Assembly: GCA_934168245.1 (NCBI GenBank)
Contig: CAKPMY010000007.1
Coordinates: 1-64,000, forward strand
DNA: 64,000 nt
Direction of reading: 5' to 3'
From: an uncultured Bacilli bacterium
GTDB lineage: Bacteria; Bacillota_I; Bacilli_A; RF39; UBA660
Positions 52,547 to 61,512 of this stretch are shown here, piece after piece. Positions within the stretch are counted from its first letter, which is position 1. Each line of letters begins with the position of its first letter. The translations under genes were made by a program, and so were the position numbers. Below the pieces are notes generated by a model, which was not told where the DNA came from, did not search any database, and was given only the letters and a program-made list of their open reading frames with translations.

Positions 52547-53632
52547 CTAATCTAAATGTTTTTGTAAGTCTTTTAAAGTCATTATAAAGTCATTTGTCTT
52601 TTTAATTTCTTCATCTAGTTTTTCATAGTTAGCAGTATTTTCTAACTCTAGATCATTTTGACTCTTAGTTTTTTCAATACCATAAATTGGTGAAATGATA
52701 GGGCTTGGTTTATACTTAAATGATTCTTGATAAACTGGTCTTTTTTCTCTTTCAACCTTAACTGTATCAAAATCATCTAAAACCATTTGTTCTACTACTG
52801 GAGTCTCTTCGATTTTTTCAATGATTGGTTCAATTACTGGTTCAGCATATTCAACTACAGGTTCTTCTTCAATGGCTGCTACTTGTTTCATTTTTGCTTC
52901 TAAGTCAGCAAGACTGATTGGTTCATTGCCTTCATCTTCATATTGAGTTAGTTCGTTGTTAGCATACATTTCTTTAGACTTTTTAATTAATTCATCTAAA
53001 CTAATGATAGCATCACGTTCTTGAGCCTCTTCGTAACTAGTTAAATCAATATTTTTAGTTTCTTCTTCGGCTTTTTCTAACTCTTCAGTTAATCTTCTTA
53101 ATTCTTCTTGAGCTTCTTCATGAGTTGGTTCAATGCTTGTATAAGTAATTTCCTCTTCAGCAGGTTCTACTTCCATAGTATCTAGTACTAAATCTTCAAC
53201 ATTTTCAGAAATTTCCTCAATAGTATTTTCAACAGGAAGTTGCTCTTCTTTATTTTCAATGATAACTGGCTCTATTTTTTCTACTTCTTTTACTTCTTCT
53301 TTAATTTCAATTGGTTCTACGACAGGTTCTTCTTTTACTACAGTCTCTACTGTAGGAGTTTCAATGTTTTCTACTAAAACGGGTTCAACATAAACAGCAG
53401 ATTCTTCTTCAGTAAGTTGAACAGGTTCAGGTACTTCGATTTTTTCAAGTTCTAGAGTTGAATTTATATCATCAACTAATCTATTTAATTCCTTAGTATT
53501 TTGTTTTTGTTTTCTTTTGTAGTAACTTTTGTCGATTAAGTAAATTATAAAGTATAAAAAACAAGCGATGCCAGCAACAATATAAACAATTATTATTTCT
53601 TGTGAAGTTAATAGTTTAATAAAATCGTTCAT
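52547..53632 (-). CDS. Single-pass membrane protein with long acidic tail, 361 aa
   Basis: A short N-terminus, one membrane helix (about 12-34, IIIVYIVAGIACFLYFIIYLI) and then a basic KSYYKRKQKQ stretch: the rule of positive-inside puts the remaining 320 residues in the cytoplasm. That tail is very rich in Glu, Val, Pro and Ile, with quasi-repeats such as EPVVEPIEIKEE, EPVIEPIIEKIEE, then a short basic motif (REKRPVYQESFKYKPSPIISPIYG) and a C-terminal coiled coil. The plan recalls single-pass division or scaffolding proteins such as ZipA-like adaptors, but no homology is claimed. Monocistronic. Confidence 0.75.
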   Translation of the reverse strand: MNDFIKLLTSQEIIIVYIVAGIACFLYFIIYLIDKSYYKRKQKQNTKELNRLVDDINSTLELEKIEVPEPVQLTEEESAVYVEPVLVENIETPTVETVVKEEPVVEPIEIKEEVKEVEKIEPVIIENKEEQLPVENTIEEISENVEDLVLDTMEVEPAEEEITYTSIEPTHEEAQEELRRLTEELEKAEEETKNIDLTSYEEAQERDAIISLDELIKKSKEMYANNELTQYEDEGNEPISLADLEAKMKQVAAIEEEPVVEYAEPVIEPIIEKIEETPVVEQMVLDDFDTVKVEREKRPVYQESFKYKPSPIISPIYGIEKTKSQNDLELENTANYEKLDEEIKKTNDFIMTLKDLQKHLD

Positions 53633-53810
53633 TCATGTACACCTCTTATTTAAAGAATAGCACATGTAATTTTTAAAGAAAAGTAAAGATTAGTTTTTTA
53701 TAAAAATTTTACAATGGCTTTTACGTTTTTCTACGTTTGTTCGATTTACAAGATTTACACTTTTAGAAGAGACGTTTTTTTGTTATGTAATTTTATTTTA
53801 AAGTGTTTCA

Positions 53811-53822
53811 TATAACTTACTA
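53811..53822 (+). promoter_or_regulatory. -10 element placing the start of a possible leaderless mRNA
   Basis: TATAAC at 53811-53816 lies 5 nt before the ATG at 53822, so transcription would begin at or next to the start codon. No Shine-Dalgarno sequence precedes the gene. The -35 is weak. Confidence 0.4.
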
Positions 53823-55123
53823 TGAAAGAAAAATTTATTAAATCAACATTAGGATTATTAGTGGGAGGATTTTTTACTAAAGTACTAGGAATGGTAATTA
53901 AAATAGTAATGAGTAGACTTATTGGGACTGATGGTTTAGGACTTTATATGTTAATTTTACCGACCTTTTCTCTTTTTATCGGAATAAGTCAGTTGGGAAT
54001 GCCGGTGGCTCTTGCTAAATTGATTGCGGAAGATACTAAGAATAATAAAAGATTATTCTTTTCAGTGCTGCCGGTAATACTTTTAGTTAATGTTATTTTG
54101 ATTGTTATTATTTTACTTTTTGCTCCTATTCTTGCTAATAAGTTACTTAATAATAATTTGACTTATTATGGTATTTTAGCGATTGCTTTGGTAATTCCTT
54201 TTACTAGTATTTCTAGTATTTGTAGAAGTTATTTTTTTGGAAAAGAGAGAATGGTTCCACATGTTGTTTCTAATTTACTGGAAGATGTTGTTAGACTTAG
54301 TTTGATGATTGTAGGTATTCCTTTTGTTATAGATAAGGGTATTCAGTATGCAGTTTGTTATATTATTGCTTCTAATGTTATTAGTGAAGGAGCATCTATT
54401 TTAGTTTTATTTTTATTTTTGCCGAAAGGAACATTTATTAAAAGAAGTGATTTAAGGCCTAATAAAGGCTATATACAGGAATGTTTATCGATTGGTATAC
54501 CAAATACTACTGGAAGATTAATTGGAAGTGTTGGGTACTTTTTAGAGCCAATAATTTTAAGTTTAGTACTACTTAGTGTAGGATATAGTAATGGGTATAT
54601 TGCTAGAGAGTATGGAATATTATCAGGATATGTTATGCCATTATTACTACTCCCATCTTTCTTTACGTTGGCTATTTCACAAGCACTTTTACCAGTTGTT
54701 TCGAAAGAGTTTTCAAAAGGAAGAAGTAAAAGTGTAAAAAAGAAGATAAGACTTGCTATTACGTTTTCAATGGCGATTGGAATTCCAGCAACTATTCTTT
54801 TTATCTTATTCCCGGAGGTTTTTTTAAGAATAATTTATCATACATCGGAAGGAGTTACTTATATGAGAATACTTGCTCCTATATGTTTATTACAATATAT
54901 ACAAAGTCCATTAGCATCGGCACTTGATGCGATGGGAAAAAGCAAAGATGCTATGGTCGCGACAACTCTTGGAATGATTACTAGGACGGGATTATTATTT
55001 GGGCTTTCATATTTAAAAATTGGAATGTATGGGTTAATTATTGCGATTAGTATTAATGTTTTAGTTGTTACAGTATATGACTTATGGAAAGTACATAGTC
55101 ATTTAAAAGAAAAAGATGCCTAA
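53822..55123 (+). CDS. MATE/MOP-type flippase or exporter (SpoVB/MurJ-like), 433 aa
   Basis: About 12 membrane helices with the typical start KSTLGLLVGGFFTKVLGMVIKIVMSRLIGTDGLGLY, then RSYFFGKERMVPHVVSNLLEDVVR and GIPNTTGRLIGSVGYFLEPIILS. These match the SpoVB/polysaccharide transporter branch of the MOP superfamily, which flips lipid-linked sugars. It is shorter than B. subtilis SpoVB (about 518), missing the last helices. It could serve peptidoglycan or the glycan island. One of few plus-strand genes; its stop lies 4 nt from the stop of HelD copy 2 on the other strand. Confidence 0.88.
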   Translation: MKEKFIKSTLGLLVGGFFTKVLGMVIKIVMSRLIGTDGLGLYMLILPTFSLFIGISQLGMPVALAKLIAEDTKNNKRLFFSVLPVILLVNVILIVIILLFAPILANKLLNNNLTYYGILAIALVIPFTSISSICRSYFFGKERMVPHVVSNLLEDVVRLSLMIVGIPFVIDKGIQYAVCYIIASNVISEGASILVLFLFLPKGTFIKRSDLRPNKGYIQECLSIGIPNTTGRLIGSVGYFLEPIILSLVLLSVGYSNGYIAREYGILSGYVMPLLLLPSFFTLAISQALLPVVSKEFSKGRSKSVKKKIRLAITFSMAIGIPATILFILFPEVFLRIIYHTSEGVTYMRILAPICLLQYIQSPLASALDAMGKSKDAMVATTLGMITRTGLLFGLSYLKIGMYGLIIAISINVLVVTVYDLWKVHSHLKEKDA

Positions 55124-55129
55124 GCATCT
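55106..55129 (-). terminator. Terminator of HelD copy 2, inside the 3' end of the flippase gene
   Basis: Stem AGATGC/GCATCT (55114-55119 with 55124-55129), four-base loop, and TTTTTCTTTT on the minus strand. The loop holds the stop codon of the plus-strand gene. Confidence 0.75.
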
Positions 55130-57158
55130 AGTTATAAATATATAATTCATGTTGACATCTAGTACAAGCAACATATAATAAGTTTCTTTCGTTCTTACGA
55201 TAAGAATTGTTACGATCGTTATAGATAATAACACTATCAAACTCTAAACCTTTAGCAATATAGGCAGGGATGACAATTAAATTTTTCTGGAACTTTTTCG
55301 TATTAGCCTCAATTAAAGAAATGTTTAGAGAGTCTTTTAAAAGTTCATATAACTCTTCGGCTTCTTTATAATCTTTTGTTATAACAGCAGTACTTTTATA
55401 TTCTTCTTGAAGAGTCGTTATATCTTTTAAAAGAGATGTTTTTAAGTCTTCGATATTTCTTCTAAAGATTACTGGTTTATTATTATCTTTACGAATAGCA
55501 TTGACATGTTTTAATTTAAGGATCTTATTAGTATACTCAATTATTTCAGGGGATGAACGATATGTTTTTAATAGTTCTAAGTACTTGGTATCACCCGTAA
55601 ATAACGGACTTAGATCTGCTAAGGAGTTATAACTGTAGTATGGATTTATATTTTGATTAATGTCACCTAGAATTGTGAAGTCGGCTTTTCTAAATATTTT
55701 GCTTATTATTACATATTGAAGCATATTGTAATCTTGAGCTTCATCAATTACTACTTGTTTTATATTAGCCTCGTATGGAAAACCTTCCAAGGTACCTTTA
55801 ATGTAGGAAAAGATTAAAGCATCTTCATAGTTAATGATATTTTTCTTGATAAAAGAATTTACTTCTGTTTCTGATAAAGGCATTTTACAAAATGGACTAG
55901 ACCAAAAGGTTGCATATATTTTTTTATAATCTTTTTCAAAGTTAGATGATTCTTTTAGAAGTTTACCAAATGTTTTGACTTTTTTATTACTACCTTTATA
56001 AAATTGTTGAGAGAGTTTTTTAGACATTTCTTCTAGCCGTTCAAATAATGGAAAACGATCATATTTATAGGTTAACATTTCGTTTAATTCTTCTTTTAAG
56101 ACTACATTAAATTCGTTTTCAATAATATCTTCTGTGAATTTACATTTTAAAAGATAATCTGTTAAATAAGCATCAATATCGGCAATTATTTCATCGCTTT
56201 GCTTGTATTTTACTAGGTCTGGATTTTTTTCACTATAGGTATAATATCTAGAAACAAAGTCGGTGAAAGTTTCGACATCTTTATACTCAGTTATAAAATA
56301 TGATAAGTAGTCATTAAAGGTTGTCTGTAAGGTATTATTTTCTCCAAGAGATGGTAAAACGTCAGAGATGTATTCGGTAAAGACATTGTTTGGAGAAAAT
56401 ATTAAGATATTATTACTGGTTAAGTTTTTTAGTCGATATAGTAAAAAGGCAATTCGATGAAGAGCGACTGTTGTTTTGCCGGAACCTGCTATTCCTTGAA
56501 CTATTAGGTTGTTATCTTCTAGGTTACGTATGACTTTGTTTTGTTCTTGTTGAATGGTATTGACAACATTTTTCATTCTTTCACTGGACTCGGTTGCTAG
56601 AACTTCTTGTAAGACTTCATCATCAATATTTAGAGAGTTGTCAAAGACTCCTACTAATTTATTGTTTTCTATTTTATATTGGCGCTTACGTTTTAGTTCG
56701 CCTTCGAAAATGCCACCTGGGGCTTTGTAAGAGCAAGGGCCTATTTCGTAGTCATAGAAAAGACTGCAAACGGGACTACGCCAGTCGTATAAAATGTTAT
56801 TTAAGTTGTCGTCTTTTAAGTAAGTTAGAGAGATGTAAATATTATGAACTTTTCCCTCGTCATCTTTAAAAATTATGGAAGCAAAGTAAGGTTTATTTTT
56901 TATTTGACATAACTTTTTAAAATAGACTTGTTTTTGTAGGGCGCGGTCTGCTTCACCGGCTGTTGCAGCCATTACTTGTTGCATCTCGGCTTCATCAAAA
57001 CTGGTAGAGTTTTCCCACATCATTTTTTTGAACTCTTTTAAGTTTTCTTCATCATTATAGACATCTTCTCCTAATGATGATAAAGTGTCACCTAATAACT
57101 TTTGAACTTTCTTTAAAATTTTCTGTTCTGTTTTAAATTCTTGTTCGCTAATTGCCAT
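55128..57158 (-). CDS. HelD-like RNA polymerase-associated ATPase, copy 2
   Basis: Same plan as copy 1: N-terminal coiled coil, YDWRSPVCSLFYDYEIGPCSY, Walker A VQGIAGSGKTTVALHR (222-229), VIDEAQDYNML, GDINQNINPYYSY, LKTYRSS, and IPAYIAKGLEFDSVII with YVACTR. 676 residues. The two copies are clearly paralogues but quite diverged, so the duplication is old or one was acquired. AGGAGG precedes the ATG. A monocistronic gene with a hairpin (ACTACAT/ATGTAGT at 57195-57214) in its leader. Confidence 0.92.
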   Translation of the reverse strand: MAISEQEFKTEQKILKKVQKLLGDTLSSLGEDVYNDEENLKEFKKMMWENSTSFDEAEMQQVMAATAGEADRALQKQVYFKKLCQIKNKPYFASIIFKDDEGKVHNIYISLTYLKDDNLNNILYDWRSPVCSLFYDYEIGPCSYKAPGGIFEGELKRKRQYKIENNKLVGVFDNSLNIDDEVLQEVLATESSERMKNVVNTIQQEQNKVIRNLEDNNLIVQGIAGSGKTTVALHRIAFLLYRLKNLTSNNILIFSPNNVFTEYISDVLPSLGENNTLQTTFNDYLSYFITEYKDVETFTDFVSRYYTYSEKNPDLVKYKQSDEIIADIDAYLTDYLLKCKFTEDIIENEFNVVLKEELNEMLTYKYDRFPLFERLEEMSKKLSQQFYKGSNKKVKTFGKLLKESSNFEKDYKKIYATFWSSPFCKMPLSETEVNSFIKKNIINYEDALIFSYIKGTLEGFPYEANIKQVVIDEAQDYNMLQYVIISKIFRKADFTILGDINQNINPYYSYNSLADLSPLFTGDTKYLELLKTYRSSPEIIEYTNKILKLKHVNAIRKDNNKPVIFRRNIEDLKTSLLKDITTLQEEYKSTAVITKDYKEAEELYELLKDSLNISLIEANTKKFQKNLIVIPAYIAKGLEFDSVIIYNDRNNSYRKNERNLLYVACTRCQHELYIYN

Positions 57159-57228
57159 ATATACCTCCTTAATTTATTCTTTAAAAACCAAAATACTACA
57201 TTTATTCATGTAGTTATAATTATCATAT

Positions 57229-57257
57229 AGTATTTTTTCGCTAAACGTCTGTTTCAA
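57229..57257 (-). promoter_or_regulatory. Possible promoter of HelD copy 2
   Basis: Minus-strand -35 TTGAAA (57252-57257), 17-bp spacer, -10 AATACT (57229-57234). Confidence 0.4.
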
Positions 57258-57296
57258 TATATCATAAGTTTTAGAATTAGACAAGAGGATTTTTAA

Positions 57297-57328
57297 AAGA
57301 AAAAAAATATTCCGAGTGGAATACTTTT
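57297..57328 (-). terminator. Terminator after the paralogue array
   Basis: Stem AGTATTCC/GGAATATT on the minus strand with an ACTC loop and at least six Ts. Confidence 0.8.
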
Positions 57329-57340
57329 AGTTATCTTATT

Positions 57341-57934
57341 TTATTTAGAAAAAACATGGAAAGTGCCTTTTAGTTTATCGTTTTTAGTATAGGCTTTTTC
57401 GGTTTCTTTTGTTTTTTCATTTTCTGCAAAATAGTCAATAATATCATCTAGGAAGACCATTTTCATATCTGATAAACTACTACATACTTTAATATCAGCA
57501 GTTTTTGGACATGCTTGTTGTGGTCCTTGTTCTGGTTGATAAACTACCATTTCATGATTAGGACATCTCTTATAGAATCTTACTGGATGTGGCATTCTAT
57601 ATTTTTGGTATCTTACGCTGATATATCTTTCTTTTGTTGATGGTAAAGTGGCTTCTTTTATAGGACATTGTACTGCCTCAACATAAGTTAAAGGTTTAGT
57701 TATGATGTTCATGGCTGGTTCTATATGACCAAGCATATATGTAGTTGTCTCAGCAGAAATTACTTCTTCGCCGTTTTCGGTAGTTTCAATTTCTTTTTTT
57801 ACAACATCAATTTGGACTGGACTATTTTCTTTTGGCCATTTGATATTTTCTAGATCTTCGACGTTTGTAGTAAATGTCGCACAACTTCTTGGAAAATCTT
57901 TGTTACAACGATAATAAATATCTAATTTTTTCAT
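57341..57934 (-). CDS. Array paralogue 1: orphan-family protein, 197 aa
   Basis: One of four related proteins in a row. Shared features: MKKLDIYYRC at the start; a segment P-V-Q-I-D-V-V-K near 45; a central YMLG; a conserved Cys/His/Phe-rich region (KRCPNHEMVVYQPEQG) near 140; and a final ADIKVCSSLSDMKMVFLDDIIDYF. No signal or membrane helix, no catalytic motif I can name. ATG at 57934 with AAGGAG upstream. Cotranscribed with paralogue 2, 48 nt apart. Cysteines are more numerous here than in the others. Confidence 0.8.
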   Translation of the reverse strand: MKKLDIYYRCNKDFPRSCATFTTNVEDLENIKWPKENSPVQIDVVKKEIETTENGEEVISAETTTYMLGHIEPAMNIITKPLTYVEAVQCPIKEATLPSTKERYISVRYQKYRMPHPVRFYKRCPNHEMVVYQPEQGPQQACPKTADIKVCSSLSDMKMVFLDDIIDYFAENEKTKETEKAYTKNDKLKGTFHVFSK

Positions 57935-57982
57935 AATATTGTTTCTCCTTTTATACAATTATTTATAAGTGGTTGTTTTACT

Positions 57983-58582
57983 TTACTTGTTTTGATTGTT
58001 AGCACTTGAGTGGCTTTTATATTTTGCATACTTTGAATATGTTTTACTTGGAGCATCTTTAGTACTTTGTTCACCTAAGTAGTCAATTACATCACTAATA
58101 AAGGCTTTTCTCATTGCTAGAGGTATACTAAATACTTTTACATCTGCTGTCTTAGCATATATTTGCTTTTTACCATTTGGTAATTCAAATACGGCTACTG
58201 CTGGATAGCAATAGTCTTTATAAAGTACTGGTGTTGGTGAAAGCAAATGGTCTTTAAAGACTTTATTTTTTTCGACTTTAGTATTTGATAACATTTTTGT
58301 TCTATATGGTGTTATGACAAATCTACCCTCGTCTTCTTTTACTTCTTTTAATACTTTAGCAGTTTGCTCAGTTGTACCAATCGTGTACTTAGTTGTTGAT
58401 GTTTTAATTACTTCATTGCCATTCTCATCATTTTCAATTTCTGATTTGACAATATCAATTTGCATTGGAATACGGTTTACTGGTACATTTATATTTTCAA
58501 CCGACGTAACATTTTCAACTTTAAACTCTCCATTATCTTGATTATTAGGTTTACAATGATAATAAACATCTAACTTTCTCAC
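57983..58582 (-). CDS. Array paralogue 2: orphan-family protein, 199 aa
   Basis: Starts with GTG (GGGGGG upstream), reading MRKLDVYYHC. Shared blocks: IPMQIDIVKSEIE near 40, TKYTIG, AVAVFELPNGKKQ near 130, then AKTADVKVFSIPLAMRKAFISDVIDYLG. The tail is Ser/Lys/Tyr-rich. The closest relative in the row is paralogue 1. It has its own consensus promoter. Confidence 0.8.
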   Translation of the reverse strand: MRKLDVYYHCKPNNQDNGEFKVENVTSVENINVPVNRIPMQIDIVKSEIENDENGNEVIKTSTTKYTIGTTEQTAKVLKEVKEDEGRFVITPYRTKMLSNTKVEKNKVFKDHLLSPTPVLYKDYCYPAVAVFELPNGKKQIYAKTADVKVFSIPLAMRKAFISDVIDYLGEQSTKDAPSKTYSKYAKYKSHSSANNQNK

Positions 58583-58611
58583 AATTATATTCCCCCCTCA
58601 ATAGTGCACAT

Positions 58612-58640
58612 ATTATAACATGTTTTCTGATTTTTTGCAA
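58612..58640 (-). promoter_or_regulatory. Promoter of array paralogues 2 and 1
   Basis: Minus-strand -35 TTGCAA (58635-58640), 17-bp spacer ending ATGT, -10 TATAAT (58612-58617). Confidence 0.88.
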
Positions 58641-58747
58641 GTTTTATCTGCTTGAGCGATGCTTTTTGGAATGCCTTTGGCAAGGAGCGTTTTAGTTTTT
58701 TTTAGAATACTAGTTAATTATTTTTCTTGCTCACAACCGGCTACGAT

Positions 58748-58779
58748 AAAAAAGAAAAGTTTAATTAAAACTTCTCTTT
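58748..58779 (-). terminator. Terminator of array paralogue 3
   Basis: An imperfect stem AGAAGTTT/AAACTTTTCT on the minus strand with AATTA-type loop and a long T run; it overlaps the stop codon. Confidence 0.65.
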
Positions 58780-59281
58780 AGTAGAAACTACTTTTTTGGT
58801 AGACTTTAGCATTGGCTACTCTTTCAGCAATACTTTCGTGTTCCTGTTCTTTTTGTTCAAAATAAGTTCTTAAATAAAAGAAGAAACCGTCTCTTAGACT
58901 CTCTGGTGTAGGAAATACTTTTACATCAGGAGTTTTTGGTCTTGCGTATCTTACTCCTGATGGGGTTGTATATATAACCATGGTATGATCTTGGCAGCTT
59001 CTATGGAAGGCATACGGATCACCTACTTTATGTTTGTAGACAGAGGAGAACACTTCATTAGAATCTCGCTCTTCGCCTACCGTATAAATAACTTTATTTC
59101 TAAAGAAATTTGTTTTTAATTCAGCATCTAAGTACTCAATTTCATGAACTATCTCAATAACGTAAGGTGTTTCATCCTGTGGAAAACAAATCTGATCTTC
59201 CTTACTTATGTTTCCTACCTGCTTAGAAAACTCATTTGGTTTTTCTGGGTCACAATAATATATTACATCTAATCTTTCCAT
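58778..59281 (-). CDS. Array paralogue 3: orphan-family protein, 167 aa
   Basis: Starts MERLDVIYYCDPEKP with AAGGAGAT upstream. Shared blocks: TPYVIEIVHEIEYLDAEL near 38, VIYTVGEE, DHTMVIYTTPSGVRYARPKTPDVKVFPTPESLRDGFFFYLRTYFE. This block is the best-kept part of the family and closest to paralogue 4 in the YLDA segment. The charged C-terminus differs between members. Function unknown. Confidence 0.8.
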   Translation of the reverse strand: MERLDVIYYCDPEKPNEFSKQVGNISKEDQICFPQDETPYVIEIVHEIEYLDAELKTNFFRNKVIYTVGEERDSNEVFSSVYKHKVGDPYAFHRSCQDHTMVIYTTPSGVRYARPKTPDVKVFPTPESLRDGFFFYLRTYFEQKEQEHESIAERVANAKVYQKSSFY

Positions 59282-59426
59282 ATTTTTATCTCCTTAATAC
59301 TTTATTATTTGTTTTCCTTTTTATCCTTTTTACTAAAGTGTTTTTTAGAAAAATTAATATAGTGTCTTGGATTAATATTACTAAAAAATTAATAATATTT
59401 AAGTATGTGTAGTTAAGTCAGATTTA

Positions 59427-59915
59427 TTATTTTTGATAAGTTTTTGGTTCTTCTTGTTTTACGTTTTCACTTGCAAAAAATAGTAATTCAAAGTTTAGTA
59501 AACCTTCTTTTAAGTCCTCTGGTGTTTTAAAAACTCTTATTCTATCTGTTAATAGTTCTATATATCTTCTTTTCTTCTTTGGAGTCTTATAAACGGCAAA
59601 TAAGGTATCATGATTGCCAGGTGTAACATAACGATTTACTATTGGTAAGTCTCTTTCCATTCTTGTTTTTGAAGTTGCTGTTTGAATTATTTTTCTTGAT
59701 GTTAAGACTTCACCTACCATGTAAGTTATTTTTACCGGTATTTGTTTTTCTTCTAGGTTGGCATCTAGGTATGTTACAGGCTGATATATATCAATTAAGT
59801 ATGGAGTCTCTTTTGGATAAGAAGTCTTAGCAATGGAGTCAACGTTAAAGGCACGACTAGTTATTTGAGTTGGATCTTCACTATTACAATGATAATGTAT
59901 TTCTAATTTTCTCAT
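59427..59915 (-). CDS. Array paralogue 4: orphan-family protein, 162 aa
   Basis: Starts MRKLEIHYHCNSEDPT. Shared blocks: TPYLIDIYQPVTYLDANLEEKQ, KITYMVGE, HDTLFAVYKTPKKKRRYI and RIRVFKTPEDLKEGLLNFELLF. The start lies 12 nt after the phosphohexomutase stop, so it is probably on that message. No terminator follows it, so paralogue 3 may be read from the same message. Confidence 0.78.
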   Translation of the reverse strand: MRKLEIHYHCNSEDPTQITSRAFNVDSIAKTSYPKETPYLIDIYQPVTYLDANLEEKQIPVKITYMVGEVLTSRKIIQTATSKTRMERDLPIVNRYVTPGNHDTLFAVYKTPKKKRRYIELLTDRIRVFKTPEDLKEGLLNFELLFFASENVKQEEPKTYQK

Positions 59916-59927
59916 AATACTCTTTTA

Positions 59928-61301
59928 CTATTTATTATATTCTTCAATTAAACTGATAAACTCTTGTTGTAACTCTTCAAGGCGAGATTCTGTCTTGGCT
60001 TCAAATCTGGCCGTTATATTTGGACCAGTATTTGAGGCTCTAACCAAGGCCCAGCCATCATCAAATAATACTTTTACTCCATCAATGTCTAAGAAGTTAT
60101 AGGCTTTACTTTTAGCGTACTCAGCAATTTTATCAATAATGGCAAACTTTTTGTCATCACTACTTTTAAACTTTAATTCTTCTGTTGAATAATATTTATT
60201 TATTCCTGCTAGTAGTTCAGTTACTGTTTTATCAGTATTAGATAGAATTTCTAAAAGACGAAGTCCAGCATATAGTCCAGAGTCAAAGCCTGGCCATTTG
60301 TCTCTAAAGTAAACATGGCCTGATAGTTCACCACCGAATGGAAGATCATCATCGCGAACTTTGGCTTTGGTATAGGAATTACCAGTACGATAACATAGTC
60401 CTTCTCCACCAAGACGTTCGATTTCATCACTTAGTGATTTAGAACATTTTACATCATATAAGAATTTTTTCTTACTAACTTTGTTAATAAGATCCCTGAT
60501 AATAATAATCATATATTGGTCTGTTGGAATAAAAGTTCCGTCTTCAGCAACAACTCCTAACCTATCGCCGTCACCATCAAAGCCTAAACCAACATCGGCT
60601 CCCAATTCTTTTACTTTGGCTTTTAATTGAGCAAGATTATCTTCAACACATGGATCAGGATGATGATTCGGGAAAGTTCCGTCACTTTCACCATTGATTA
60701 CATGTAGTTCCATTGGAAACATTTCATATAACTCTTTAGCAATGATACTAGTTGTACCATTACCTGGATCAATTACTACTTTTAACTTTCTTGGACCAAA
60801 GTGTAGATTAGTTCTAAATAATTCTAGATATTCTTCTCTAATACTATAATCAGTCACAGTCCCTGTTCCAGTAGCGAAGTCGCCTTGTTTTATATAAGCA
60901 AGAAAATCTTGAATTTCTTGACCTTTACAATTACCCTTTTCATCAAAGGCAAACTTTAGACCGTTATCATCTTTAGGATTATGAGATGCTGTAACCATTA
61001 CACCAGATGGAATGCCTAGTTTTATACAAGCATAGTAATACATTGGAGTTGTACATAGACCTAGAGAAATAATATTTATACCAGTTTCAGTTATACCTTG
61101 GATTAAAGCATTATATAGGCTTTCACCAGATAAACGATTGTCATGGCCAATTACACAAGTAGTTTTACCAATACTTTTAATATAACTACCAAAACCAAGA
61201 CCAATAGTATATACGGTATCTTCATCTAGTTCAGTAGGATAAATTCCTCTAATGTCATAACCTCTAAAAATATTTTCATTTATATTTTCTTTTATATTCA
61301 T
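59928..61301 (-). CDS. Phosphomannomutase/phosphoglucomutase
   Basis: Moves phosphate between C1 and C6 of a hexose. Active serine in TASHNPKDDNG (about 103-113), the metal loop DGDGDRLGV near 243, the sugar loop GGELSGHVYF near 324, and the phosphate loop RASNTGPNITARFE near 427. All four segments of the alpha-D-phosphohexomutase fold are present; length 457 is usual. It could feed nucleotide-sugar synthesis for the glycan island or for cell wall. Preceded by AGGAGG and an extended -10 (TATGTTATACT). Confidence 0.95.
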   Translation of the reverse strand: MNIKENINENIFRGYDIRGIYPTELDEDTVYTIGLGFGSYIKSIGKTTCVIGHDNRLSGESLYNALIQGITETGINIISLGLCTTPMYYYACIKLGIPSGVMVTASHNPKDDNGLKFAFDEKGNCKGQEIQDFLAYIKQGDFATGTGTVTDYSIREEYLELFRTNLHFGPRKLKVVIDPGNGTTSIIAKELYEMFPMELHVINGESDGTFPNHHPDPCVEDNLAQLKAKVKELGADVGLGFDGDGDRLGVVAEDGTFIPTDQYMIIIIRDLINKVSKKKFLYDVKCSKSLSDEIERLGGEGLCYRTGNSYTKAKVRDDDLPFGGELSGHVYFRDKWPGFDSGLYAGLRLLEILSNTDKTVTELLAGINKYYSTEELKFKSSDDKKFAIIDKIAEYAKSKAYNFLDIDGVKVLFDDGWALVRASNTGPNITARFEAKTESRLEELQQEFISLIEEYNK

Positions 61302-61455
61302 TAAATCTTAACCTCCTATTAAAAGTATAACATATTAATATTAGAATAAGGAATAAAAATAGATTTTTTAGGTGAAAAGATAGAAATTATTTCAAATGAG
61401 GCTGCTCTTTTTTGGAATATTCATGTACTTAATTGTGGCTTTATTTTAATTTAAC

Positions 61456-61503
61456 AAAAAAAATGACCTTAAACTTGAAATAGGTTGGTTTAAAGATCAT
61501 TTT
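61456..61503 (-). terminator. Terminator of the CCA-adding enzyme gene
   Basis: A long imperfect stem on the minus strand (61462-61474 with 61488-61502) with T8. Confidence 0.75.
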
Positions 61504-61512
61504 CTTTTTTAA

